Shown: piece by piece, positions 36,701-48,891 of the stretch
Layout of the letters: each line of letters starts with the position of its first letter
Numbering within the stretch: the first letter of the stretch is position 1
From: Triops longicaudatus
Lineage: Eukaryota; Arthropoda; Branchiopoda; Notostraca; Triopsidae
DNA length: 64,000 nucleotides
NCBI GenBank assembly: GCA_022885665.1
Contig: JAGQDJ010000066.1
Span: 1-64,000 of the forward strand
Reading direction: 5' to 3'
Notes under the pieces: model-generated
What the model was told of the DNA's origin: nothing
Database searches by the model: none
What the model saw: only the letters and a program-made list of their open reading frames with translations
Made by a program: the position numbers and the translations under genes

Positions 36701-39700
36701 ATGATTCAATAAATAAGTGTTTAAATGAGAATTATTTTTTTTTGTGTTCATTTTTATTTTCACTCTTAATTTTACTTACTTAATCTAGTTCAGTTTAAAC
36801 TTAACTCCAAAGAGGTACAATTAAAAAAAAAATCGTTTCCAGTGTATTTACCTTTGCCATCTACCGGTGATCCCATGGATCGGCGCGCTACGTAAGCAGC
36901 CGAATGGCTCGTCGAGCGTACGTGGCCTTGATAGCCCTGGCTCGCGCTCAAATAGCTCCTGACTCCGCCATAGAAAGCATGCCTTCGCCCCAAGGCGCCT
37001 CCGTAGCTCACGACGGACGTATTGGCGGCAGCTGTTTCTTTGTGCAAATTAGGTGTGGATTTAAAGATTTCTTTCATGACATCCATCGGCCGGAAATCTG
37101 TATCTAGCGACTCGACGGCCGACTCCAAGGTAAGGATCAATTCGGTGACATAGCCTTGCATGTCTTCGCCTTGTTCGGCAGCTGTCTCCACCAACCGGGA
37201 CAAGATATCGGACAACATACGTGATGTCACCGGAACCCTCAACGCACGGAATACTTGTAACGAACGACCGGCGTAGTGACGTGAAGGGGATGATAACGCT
37301 AACTGAAGAGCCACTTGGGCCCAACGTTCTTCCAAATGCGAATGGAGCAGTGATTCCCCGAAGACACGCACAATGTACTGGACATAGAGGTCGAGCTGCT
37401 CGGCACTACGAGCTGTCCATACTTTGGAAGTTATATCTTCGTAGTTCCATAAAGGTTGTCCGGGTCGCGAGGCTAAGAAATCAATCAAAGATTTGATGAC
37501 GTCAGACAAAGGCATATCCGGACCAGGCTGCGGCGGTGGTTGGTGACCCATTTCTTCTGGTGAAGAATCGACACTCGATTCGGTGTCTACATCTGAATTC
37601 GAGCCTTCGCCTGTTAAAAAATAAGCAAATATATACATTAAGATAAGAAAAACAGTGAAAAGTACTAATTGCGAAAATCTTGAGAATCGAGAACAAAATA
37701 AACTAACTGCGTTTGCTGTCTGAAGAAGTTGTTAAGTTCAAGTTGGCCGGCGGAAGACAAGGTCCTTGCAAGAAACTGTCGAATTCTGCATCCAATTCTG
37801 TTTGAAAATCAAGGAAATAATTTAACATGTAGAAGAACACAAACAAGTCAAGAATGCGTTCGGAAGCTTGGATAACGCACCCGTAAAGCAGTGTTTAACG
37901 ATAGGCAATGGTGGCGTTACTAGCCCGTAGCCCAATTGTTCCGTTTTATTATGCAACAAGACGCGTGCGACGGTTAAATGATCTCTATGTTCGGCTAGAA
38001 CGACCAACAAGTTGAGTAACAGGAGTTTACAATGTTCAGCCACAAGTGGACGACTATGGTCCAAGCCCAGTACGGCCATGTGCAGCATTAAAGGCAAATG
38101 AATGGACCAATCCACACCATCCATTCCATCTACCACTAGTTCGACTAGCAGCATCACCGCCAAATTACAACTAAAAAAGACGACACCGTTATTTCACTAT
38201 TATCTTTATAACCATTTCACAAAGGATCTACAGGACTTATATTGTTACTGATCTTGCGAAAAATGTATAATATATCTGTTATGTAAGCTCACAATTCGCA
38301 ATAAGCTTGATAAATAATGGGAGCATCGCTTTATGTAGCCTCCTGAATGGGGTTTTAGCGAAATTTCAGCGAGTTTACAGCGAAATTTTAAGGTGGAAAT
38401 CAATGATAGCAACGCATAAGAAATGCTTTTACCGATGAAATCCGTTAATAGGTTGTGAGCTATCTGGCAGGAATTCAGTCAAGGGTGCAAAATAGCCTCC
38501 GTATTCCGGCATAGGCAAGGGATGTGGTTGCGGAACGTCGAACGAATCCGGTTCGGGGCCGTTCTGAGTTTTGGAAATGTTTTCCAACTCGGATTCCTAA
38601 AACCAGATCTCAATTAGATACCAATTAGGCGGATAAATGCATTTTTTTAAGAAAAAAAAGATTCACAATAACAAATTAAATAAAGGTAAGTTAACAAAAA
38701 CACAGTAAACATGCGAACAAACTAACAAATTAATAAAACACTTTTTGACGTTTATCAACTTTGCATAAGAAATAAAGGGACACCAAATATAAGGCATGAT
38801 CAGTGGACACGAAACGATGTTGTTTCTCAACTGAAGAAAAGTCAATTTTAGGCAAGTTAAAGGAAACGAAAATACAAGTTAATGTAAAACTTCAGTAGAA
38901 TTATGCTTACAATTTTGGATTCTTCCATTATGCTTTTCTCCAAACGAGGGGAGTTACTGCCAACCGTCAAGGAATTCGGATTGGAGACCAGAACTTTCCC
39001 CGATCTAAGAGAGCTGGTTTCCAAACTAAAGGGAGTAAAACGGTCAAAATGTAAGACTGATACACATTTCTTCCTTATGCTCACCTCTCCTTCAATGGAT
39101 CTTCGCCACTATGGCGCTTGGTATGAATTACACCTTTCTCTACTCCCAGGCCAGACGTATCTTCTTTGTTGGTTCCTCCACTGGAATGCGCGTTGTTGGC
39201 AGAATCGGGTGTGTCCCAGTGCGAAGATACTTTCCGGAGACTGGTAACACGAAAAAAAGGTGGAGTTTCAGTCCTTTCCAGCATACACGCCATAGTTTCC
39301 ATCGTTTGCAACTCATTCATGATTTCGTCCAGCAATCGCTCAGGCCGTGCTCGACCCAAATACAAAACCACTCTTTTAGCCTAAAAAACGGAACACAATA
39401 TTATTTTTATTTTTTTTCTCTCTTTTTTGCGGAAAACAGTCGAAGACGACAATATATCTCAGGTGCGATGTCGGTCGTCTATTAAAATCAACAAACAAAC
39501 AAACAAACGGAATACAATTGACATTCACTAACACGGCACGCTTTTTCACAAGAAATATAACCAAAATTCTTCAGAAACTGACAGAAACTGGGTGACAAAG
39601 AACGCAATAAACTTACGTAAGGTAAAAGTTCTTGTGGGGCCATTCCCGCCACAATGAAAACGTAACGCAATATGACGCGTAAATTCGTCGGCCAACAGGT

Positions 39701-42700
39701 GCAAAGCTCCGCCCATACATCTTCGATCTCTTTGGGATGATCATCACCAAACTAAAAATATAAAAAAATACATAAGTAAAAAGCACAACAAAATAAATAA
39801 CTGAGTAAACTAATATATGCTACAAAACCCATGGATAGAAATTATTGTTTCTATAAAAGAAAATTTATTATATTAAAATTCTGGTTAAACAAAAGGTAAA
39901 AAATCTTACCACGTGACTTGGAAAATAAGTCTTTTAAACAGAACACTTACTTTAGCGGTAATGTAGAAAAGGTTATTCAACACCATTTCTGTAGCTTCAG
40001 CAGAGCCCCAACCTTCTTTACGACCTGTACTTGGCGGAACAAAACCGCTGCGCGGAATTTCGGAAGTGTAATACTGTAAGTAAAAAGGACGAAATGTCAA
40101 ATTATTCACAGTTTTACACAGGATTCGATTAATTTACTTGAATATAAGTCAATGGAGTTGCTGGTGTTAGGTTGGGATCAACCAATTCCATATTGCAAAG
40201 CCAAGGCAGCAGATACCTCAAAAGTAACTGCCGGACTGTGAAGCGCGCGGTTTGCAATCTATGAGTGATTTCTGTATCGTAGAAATAAAGCATTGGATAC
40301 GATAATGGTTTAATGTTATTATGACGAAGAAAATACTCAAAAGTCAAAAACTTGCCTGAGAACATTGGCATGGTTAACTCCGGGTGTAACTGCGCTAACT
40401 GACGAGAAAGATACAGCTGAGAACGCGAATACGTTGCAGAAAGTAACGCGTCTAAAGTACTATAACCTCTTTCGGTGACATCTACGAACATAAGTGATGA
40501 ACGAATGAAAGCTAAGTGTCAATTTATACGGGTCCAATATCTAAAGTATGCTACTAGTCCTTCCGAAACTACAAGTTACGTTTAAAAGAAACCTGGCAGT
40601 TAAAAAATATTTAAACAGACTGAAGTAACAAAATTAAATAAATTTAGGTCATTCCCAACGTAAACAGGAGAAATATTTTACCGTCATCCATATCCGTGCT
40701 AAGCTGCGAGACTGTGCCGAAGAATCTCAAATCTAGCAATTGCAGTAACTGCAATGCTGTGTCGTGTATTAACGTACGCGGACAGCCTGTCGACATTAAT
40801 GTTACATTGATGACTGCTGTGTAATGATCACAAGGATATTCCCTGTATGGAATGAAAAACATTAGTGTTGATGTACCATTCTGAACTTACTCTACTATAT
40901 GAATTTTAAAGCCAGAACATTAACGTCGTTTTTTTTAAAAAAAAAAAAAAAAAAATTACCTGGCGCTGAAGATGGTCGCTAATGCCAAGAAACAGCCGTC
41001 CGCCACTTCCGGTGTACCAGTATAGCACCGATCCACGACCCAATCAAGTAACGGACTCATATCTGGGTTGAATTCCAACAAAAGCACCACAGTTTCTTGC
41101 GCCAACTTGTAGATCTGCAAAACAGAGAAGAACTTGGTAGTATTTGTCCAAATTTCTCTTAACTTCCACAGAATATTTTTTCCAAGCTTTCATGCAGTGC
41201 CAGAAGAATGAAAGTCCAATTATACGGGGTTTAACTATGAAAGCGATCAAGCATTAAAAGAGCAGCGCGCACATCATAGCAGAAAATTAAATGTTTACCT
41301 TGTGTTTCATCTGGAAGAGGATAAAGCATGCAAAAGGGGCGTGGACAGTGAGTAAATCCCAAACAAAGAAGATTTTTCCCCATAGACAAGATTTACAATC
41401 AAAAACATGCAACAATGGAATTATATCATAAGTTTGTTTAAAATTCCAGGTTAAGCCACGTATTTTTTACAACTAGTTTGAATCAAAAGTTTATTAAAAA
41501 TTTAACGCCTTTGTGAAAAAGAGTAATGTTTAAGAAATTTAAAATTTATTAGGAACGTTTCAAACGATTGTAATTAACGATTGTAATAAACGATTGTGAA
41601 ACAGTCTATCGTTACTTTTTCGTGATGGGAGCCTAATAAGATATCCAACCACGCGTAGAGATAGCCGTCTTCCGCTAATCCTTGGTTATCGAAGCATGGG
41701 CCGCAACAAAGAACGGTGCTCATCGCTTGAACGGCAGTCAATTCTAGTTCGGTGACGGTGTCTTCATGACGTCCAGTGCTACCACTATTGCCATAGCCAA
41801 ACGGTCGACCAAACTTACCACTCCAACTAGCAAAGAGCGTAAACAACTGCCGACGCAAGTCGCGTTTCATCAGCATTGGCCGAATTTCCACTATTTCGTA
41901 GAAAAAGCATACACAAGTTAAGAAATACAGAAGAACATAATATTCACAGAGTGAGACACAAATTTTACGAATTACTTTACAGGGATACAGAGGATAAAAA
42001 GTATATTAATTACGTGAGAAACAGGAGATAAGTTTGGAAAGAAAGTTGGCAAAACACGACCGAATTTCTTTGCCCGGTAGCGAGTCCTTGTCGGTATCTG
42101 CTTCCAAGCACTGACGCATGCCTTCAATGAACTCCAGTAACACGGCATATAATGTCTGGTTATCCCGGTCCAAAATGGCCCCACTGCGCAACGACAAAGT
42201 AATTATTCAGAAAAGTGTAAAAAAAGGCACAAGAAACGATTTTTGTTTTAAGAATTATTACCTATAACCGAACGTTCCTTTGTCAGCAATCAACTCCATC
42301 ATTCTCACGAGTTGTAAACGCAAAGCGTCGCGACGCTTTTGGCGTCGAACATTACCTTGTTTGCGATCTAAGGCTTCTCGAATGTACGGCAACAATTCAT
42401 CCAATAAATCCCTACGAAATATTAAGAGTACGATATTAGAATACAATATCTTCTACATATACATATATCTATCTATATCTATATATCTATCTATGAGATG
42501 CCCCGCCTTGTTGTCTTTATCACTACAATAACGTAGCGCAGTACACAAACTCGTTAGAAAATAGTTTGTAATTTCTCAAAGGAAAATTTCAAAAGGATCA
42601 AAAGTACCTTAAAGCTTCATGATTCAATATTGCCAAAGCATGGACAACTGCATCACGCATATCAGTCGTTTCACAGCGTAGTAACGGTACCAGCAGCTTG

Positions 42701-45700
42701 TAAAGTCCTGTGGGCGAAATCCCATTGCTGGACAAACGACTATCGCTTCGGTCTGTCATTAGACTATCAGGCGAGGAGCTATTCAATGAAAAACGAAGGT
42801 TACACTACAAATAACACTGTAAAGTAAAAATAAACAAAAATACCTGAGACTGACATCAGGTGATGCACAACGTAAAATTGGATTTGAAATAGGTGGAACA
42901 ACTCGGCAAGCAAAGCTGACGTAGTTTTTCCAAAGAGGCATGTAAAGATCGCGTTCGGATACGACAGGTTTTTTCACAGTGGTAGAGCTTCTTAACAAGG
43001 ACGCTCTATTATCGTTTACCGGCCTAATTTTAAGAAATAGCAGATAAATAACAAAACAAGCAAAATACAAACACTGACCAATTCAAATTAAAAGTATTTA
43101 ATGTAGTTTGTAACCTCAACTCTAGGTTGACAAGCCTTAAAAACTGAGCAAATACATGGGGTACTCAAGTCAAAAAAGATCACACTTACGTTGGATCAAC
43201 AACGCTGTAGAGCAAATGCAGACGTGCGTACACAATGGGCCACGCATGTGCGACAGCCGTAACGCACTGCGTTAACAAACGTTCTTTCTCCAGGAAACCA
43301 AATACGCACGCCGACCATGGGTCGCTTCCGCATAAGTTTTGCAAAGATGCTGTCCTCAATGTATTGTTATCCTCATGTATTCCTGCAAAACAAATAAAAA
43401 AATATAATAAACGGTCGAAGACGTTCACGAAATGAAAAAATGTGTTTACCAGGTGTCCAAACGGATGATGATCTTTCAGACAACCACTGCAAATCAATAC
43501 AACTGGCAGCTTGGATGGCAGATCGTTCCGATGATGGCAAAAGTGGTAAACATTTCTCCACCACAGCTGGACAACAACGATCAATGGCGTCAATGACGGG
43601 TTGATCTTCTTTGGAACATAAACCCAACGCTTTTAACAGCAATTTGGTTTCTTTGAGGACTAAAGTCGATACTCGTCGTGGTGGCAAACGCGAATGACAA
43701 AGCATTACTAACGCAAAACCTTCTGTTGCGTGTAAAACGTTTCCAGTCTCACTTTTCTAAAACAAAGAATGTCAAATGAGCATGTGCCACAATTACAATA
43801 CGATGTCAATGTGTTTGATTTCTAAAACCTTCCCAGTCCATTCTGGACTCCTTTTACAAGAGTTTGACAAAAGAAACAATACTAGTGCAAAACACGGCGT
43901 AACATAAAGGACTTATACACTCTTTGCATTATATTCTTTACAAAAACAGAACAAAATGAACTTACTGAAGGTAATTTCTGAGAATCATCCGTAAGGGCGG
44001 GTCCCGATCTGGGATTTGCAACAGAAGAAATAGCATTTCGCCATCCAGTTAATAATTGCAACAGAATGCGTAAGCCGTTGTCTAATAACGACGGGAACGT
44101 GTCATAAACTTCTTTGACAACGAACTGAATGTAACCTGAAACACATACGAAAAATCAATTTCACGCCAACTACTCAAAATACCATCAAAACAAACTAAAA
44201 TTTTGTTTAAATTGGTTAATACGTATATGGCATATGTTATATACCGTAAATAACGTCCTCGCGCCACGCAGGAAAATCCAGAACCAAAGTTTGCAAGCTT
44301 TGGAAGGCTAAACCGCGCAATTCTTCATCCATGTGCACTGTCATTCGTGCCAAAAGTTCGATCAACTCACCACGGGACATGCCATCCGGTATAAGACGGG
44401 GCACCGCGGCAACACATGTTCGAAAAAGATCGATCTTTGGCTTCCTTTCGCCACTAATCATCTCATCCGGTTCCTGCACGCAAAGATTGTATTGTTTTTC
44501 TATGAATACATTTGCACTCTATTATATTTTAATTAAAATTATTTAGTTTTACATATATTTTCGTAATCTTGTTTGTATGCTGTTTTTCTCTTATTTCTGT
44601 TTTCTTTTTTAATTTAACTAATTTTACTCATTTTTTATATTCCGTTTCTCGTTATTTGCCTACTTACTTTGTTTACGTTTTGAACGTTTGTCATCATCAA
44701 AGGTCGTCCAAACTGCGCATCTAATGCTCTCAAAATTCCGTTAAACACTTTCCGGACGTAAGGGTAGTACGAAGACATTCCAATACTCCGAGCTGCATCC
44801 TCTGTTAACATCTAATGTTGAGAAAAAATCACTAAAAATATACAATTTAAAGTGAAAAATAAGAATTCGATACTTTGTTAAGGAATGTTTTCTTGATTCT
44901 TAACGTGTTTCCAGATGGAAGCACTCCCACTGTCCTCGGCATGGGTGGTTCACCTTCTTTTTTCTGCAAACTATCTGCGATGACTAAAAACGCACGCAAG
45001 CCAATGCTCATTCGCTCGGGAGTTAGAATAAATTTGACTGGTCGTCCCACTGACAGTAAATCGAACACGATTTCCCGCATTGCGAAATCCAGGCGCTCCT
45101 AAAGGATCACAGCTCAAAGTATTGCAATAGACCACAAAAGCTGCAAATTGTGAACACTAACATAAGCACTTTTGAATTACTTTACCTGAGCGATAAACTG
45201 AATAATTTTAACAAAAATGTTAAGGGGGGTGTCTCGTGGTACAACGGACTTGGAGCCTTTGGGGAACAAGGAATTGACGATACTGTGAAGCCGAGACAAG
45301 GTCGCAGAATTACTTTCGCACTTGATCCGAATCATGTAAACCCATAACAGCCGATACAATGATTCTACAGAAGTTAACAATGTTATTTATTTCAACTTTC
45401 CAGTGGCGGAACGAATCTAAGAGCTACAAATTTACCGTACATACGAAAACTTACCTAGCGCGACTCGTGATACTTGTGGATCCCGATTCTTCAAATGGGA
45501 CAAACACATGGCCAGAAAGTAATGCCAGTTCTGTAGGAAAAAAATTTTCTGGCTAACACAAAGCAGACACGTGACCAATGGAAACAGCGCCAAACGGTGT
45601 TTGTTCTTCGTAGCGAGATCCAATGTATGTGAATAAAGCATTTCAACAAAGTTTTTCAGGCAGGGAACGTTGACTTCGTGTTTTACCGTCTACATTACAA

Positions 45701-47510
45701 ATAAAAAAATTACTATATTTTGGCACAAATTTCCGGAAAACGTTCGACAGCTATCGAAAATACATAGTGCAAGGATATGAAGTCTCCCTTTCAAAACGTT
45801 TTAATGGCTTAAGGGTCGAATTTTTAATTAAGTGCGATACAGATTCCACAAGTAAGGATACTATGAGATCATGCAATTATGAATATTTAATATTTTTTTC
45901 TTACGGCTGCGACAGGAACCAAGATTTCGACAAACAACCCCGCTAGCGCGTGCTTGATATCTTTTTCTTTGACTTCCAAGAAGTATTGTCCGCACTCTTG
46001 CATGAACTGAAAAGAGGCTTCAAATTCTTCAATCGGTACCATCTAAAACCGTCCCAAACGTAAATTAATATCATGAACAGACGTAGACATGGGACAAGAA
46101 TTATGATAAAAAGGAGTTCTTTTACTTTGACTCGAAAGAATTTCATGCCCATCAACAATGCAATAATGCTTTGGGTGGTGCAAGGGCTCTGTTCCTTGGC
46201 TCGTAACTCTTTTAACTCGCTCATGAACCGTTTTCGCACAGACAAGAACCGGGATTGGGCCAAAACTCCCAAAACTTCCGCGTACAAGTCGGCGATCACA
46301 TGAATATTGACTGCGTTGGGACTACTTTGTACCCTAAAGCCAATACGGCGATAAACATTCAGTTGTGGCAAGTAGGATAGTATTTGCACTTACCCTTCTT
46401 TGTATTTAAAATGTTTAAATGCTAAATTTTCTATATAACCAATCAGATCTTCATGACCAGGATGGACAGGTAGTTGTTTGAGTACTTCTATCAAAACTAA
46501 GCACAAAATAAATTCTACGGCCAAGTCTCGACGTTCCATAACGTATTCTTCTTCCGTTTTATCGGGCATGTCCACAGCACTGAAAAGAGAGCGAATTTTT
46601 ATCCATTTTGTTTTTCCAATAAGGTTTTAAAATAACTTTTTCTTGGGATCCAGTTTCTTCTTTTCATCGCCATTATTGGCAAATTCTACTCCCTGGCGTT
46701 CGAACCATGCAAACAACGTACGCAACAGCGACGGTAAGCAATGTTCAGCCACGGAGCCAAAAGCGCTCAACAACTGGTCAAACTGTGCATCTTCACCGCG
46801 TTGTAGGGATTTCGACAATACACGCTCCTACTCACGATAAGTTTAGATCTTTCTTGGAATACCAAAAGCTTATAAACAGTTTACGAGTGGCTCGCTCATC
46901 ACTGCTGTGATTTTCTTGTCCACTTCGAGGACGAATTCCGCAAAAAGCGTCCGCATGATAAATTCCCCTGGTTTAATATCGGGGTCAATATGGGCCGCTG
47001 AATTTTGCATGCGTTCCTTGCGAACAGCCCAAGGTAATATGGACGTATTTGCATTATTTTGACTATCTGTATCATTCGCTGTGAATGACGGGCAAACTTA
47101 TTAAAGAGCAAAGGTCATTTTCAGTTTCTTTACTCGTGACGTCAGGAGCAATGGTCACTGTGGAAGTTTTTGTACTTGAGCCAGGGAATTCTTCACCCTC
47201 CGGGCCTTGTCTTTCACCCAAGGATTTCGTGGCTTCTGAATTTTCTGCAGCTTTGTCAACTTGGTCCATTGCTTCAGCTAATAGTGTTGTTGAAGGTGAG
47301 ATGCGTTCGGGTGCTTCCTCAATTTCGATGAAACTGGTCTGGCTCGATAAAGAAATTCCCGTCGCTGAAATTATAAATAAAACTCTTAAGAATATTACTG
47401 AGCAAAGGGTTTGGAAAGGGAAAGCAGCACACAGAAATTAGGTAGGGAACTAAGAACCTACAATTAAGCGATTCTTCTGGAATGTCTTTAATGCTTAGTA
47501 TTTCAGCCAT
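30744..47510 (-). CDS. fry: Furry (FRY) morphogenesis scaffold, 3139 aa, 47 exons
   Basis: Furry is a giant HEAT/armadillo-like scaffold that activates NDR/Tricornered kinases and controls cell polarity, epithelial extensions and dendrite patterning; human FRY also acts at the spindle. Human and fly proteins are about 3000-3500 aa. Landmarks in order: SLQRGEDAQFDQ, MERRDLAVEFI and GYIENLAFKHFKYKEG (Furry N domain), CESNSATLSRL, ERKPKIDLFRTCVAAVPR, LCCGPCFDNQGLAEDGYLY, SSPSRHYAGRSLQVFRALR, FGVFKDFDFLEYELE and HCSAGM-less C-terminal exons. Exons (high to low): 47510-47462, 47364-47134, 47066-46885, 46827-46637, 46579-46394, 46333-46126, 46042-45905, 45689-45455, 45364-45186, 45098-44874, 44811-44668, 44473-44245, 44135-43966, 43756-43450, 43382-43190, 43023-42844, 42778-42608, 42411-42262, 42183-42014, 41890-41616, 41114-40960, 40842-40682, 40481-40356, 40271-40138, 40073-39951, 39751-39617, 39380-39085, 39025-38911, 38596-38433, 38170-37881, 37797-37708, 37610-36852, 36561-36305, 36082-35822, 35726-35559, 35488-35170, 34944-34706, 34587-34513, 33719-33534, 33389-33276, 33209-33004, 32876-32621, 32424-32143, 31986-31798, 31627-31389, 31098-31001, 30913-30744. 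The sum, 9420 bases, is divisible by three. The last two exons are the least certain. Confidence 0.96.
40272..40355 (-). other. GC-AG intron in Furry
   Basis: Between exons 23 and 24 the minus strand reads TCTCAG then GCAAGT, the consensus for the rare GC donor class, and ends in an ordinary AG. Reading GC as the donor restores the phase and the conserved sequence across the junction; reading through gives a frame that leaves the family alignment. Confidence 0.75.
40937..40955. repeat. Poly(A) run in a Furry intron
   Basis: A homopolymer of about 19 A on the plus strand lies immediately downstream of the donor of Furry exon 21, so the transcript would carry a poly(U) tract there. It is a likely site of sequencing or length error. 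Confidence 0.8.
42456..42494. repeat. ATCT/ATAT microsatellite in a Furry intron
   Basis: A mixed ATCT and ATAT simple repeat lies inside the intron between Furry exons 17 and 18. No function is proposed. Confidence 0.8.
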
Positions 47511-48814
47511 CTTGGTCTCAAACTACAGGGTTAGATGACTATATAGTACTGCTTTTATTTTAAGCACTGGGTTTGTGTCACAATTAAACTACGCAATAAG
47601 TTTTAGCTAACGGACAAACACAGAATCCCACCACATTTTCTAAACATTGTTCGATCCTGTATGTCTGTTTTGACAGTGAACGCCGCGCAGTGGGAGATAG
47701 AAGCAGAGTCAGCTTTGAGCCTTCAAACAAGATTTCTATTCGAGCGCCAAGTTCAGAGCCTCGTTTTATTTCAACGGTGCTGAGTCAACAGCGTTATGTG
47801 GTGTAATCTACTTTTAGCATTTTATAGTATGATGCGCGTCACATCAAATCAAAACATTGTGGTTGCAATAAAATGCACAATACTTCCGTGTAGTCAGATT
47901 TGGGCACGAAATATGAATAGTTGTATGAGATAAATATTTTATTTACATTCTGATGTATCTGTGACTGTCTTCCTCTGATTTGTTATTAAATATTGGAACA
48001 TTTTATTCAAAGAATGTCATTTTGCCTAATTAAAGTCTTTTTTAAACCGAGTTTCAAGGGTAAATTATATTGTATTATTACATATATAGGGCACCATTTT
48101 TTACTACCATATGTAATTAAAACACAAAATTTATTAGTGTAAATAGGATTTATTTTGCTTGTTATATTTCAGTTCAACAATGTCTAATACTTCTTGCTTT
48201 GCTAGTCTATCCATTCGTTAAAAAAGGAAGTAAACTATAAAGACATTTCGCCACATTTCAGCTTCCATTAATGGAAAATTGAGCGTTTGTCAGAGAAATG
48301 AATTTAGAGATTAAACTCCTGGATCTGAAGCATTTTACGCAACCTTTCATCCTCACTTCTATTGTGCATATTCTTTCTCTGAGAGCTATGAAATAGTGAT
48401 GAGTAAAGCTGCTGAAAAATGTACGGAAGTCCTTCCACGTCTTTGAAATGTTTGCTACTTGAATTTCCTGAAAGATCTCAAATTCCAGTTAGAATAACTT
48501 CCCAACAAGCGCATGTTTATTGGAAGTTAAGGTTTCTTAGTAAAAGGTTCTGAGTCTGTTACATTTATACTAAACCCAACTATTTTTGTAAAAACACATT
48601 TTCGGCCTTATTAAGCGCCTTGTAAAGAATACGTTCTTATGATTAAACACAATATTTGCCAAACTGTCACGAGCTTTTTGTCAAAATAGCATTGATGCTT
48701 AGAATAATCTTCCTATCTTCAAAAATACAAATAGAAGTTCAACAATGCAGGATGACTTCCACAGCACATGGTAGAATTTAGAAAATAAGCGCGTTGGTAC
48801 ACTGACACGACGGA

Positions 48815-48839
48815 CTGAACTTGCTCATCAGCAAGTCAG
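48815..48839. repeat. Hairpin A upstream of Furry
   Basis: Inverted repeat ACTTGCT-CATC-AGCAAGT, with flanking CTGA and CAG extending the stem to about 10 bp with one bulge. It lies 9 bp from a much longer hairpin. Confidence 0.6.
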
Positions 48840-48848
48840 AAAGAGTTG

Positions 48849-48891
48849 ACTACACCAAGCCGTCGAGTCCGACTCGACGCGGTGGTGTAGT
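48849..48891. repeat. Hairpin B, 20-bp arms with 3-base loop
   Basis: The left arm ACTACACCAAGCCGTCGAGT and the right arm, in reverse complement ACTACACCACCGCGTCGAGT, match at 17 of 20 positions and are separated by only CCG. The G/C content is well above the AT-rich surroundings. Directly after it, GGTGTA recurs (TTGGTGTAAG). It could fold in RNA on either strand or as a DNA cruciform; no gene family is recognised. Confidence 0.7.
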
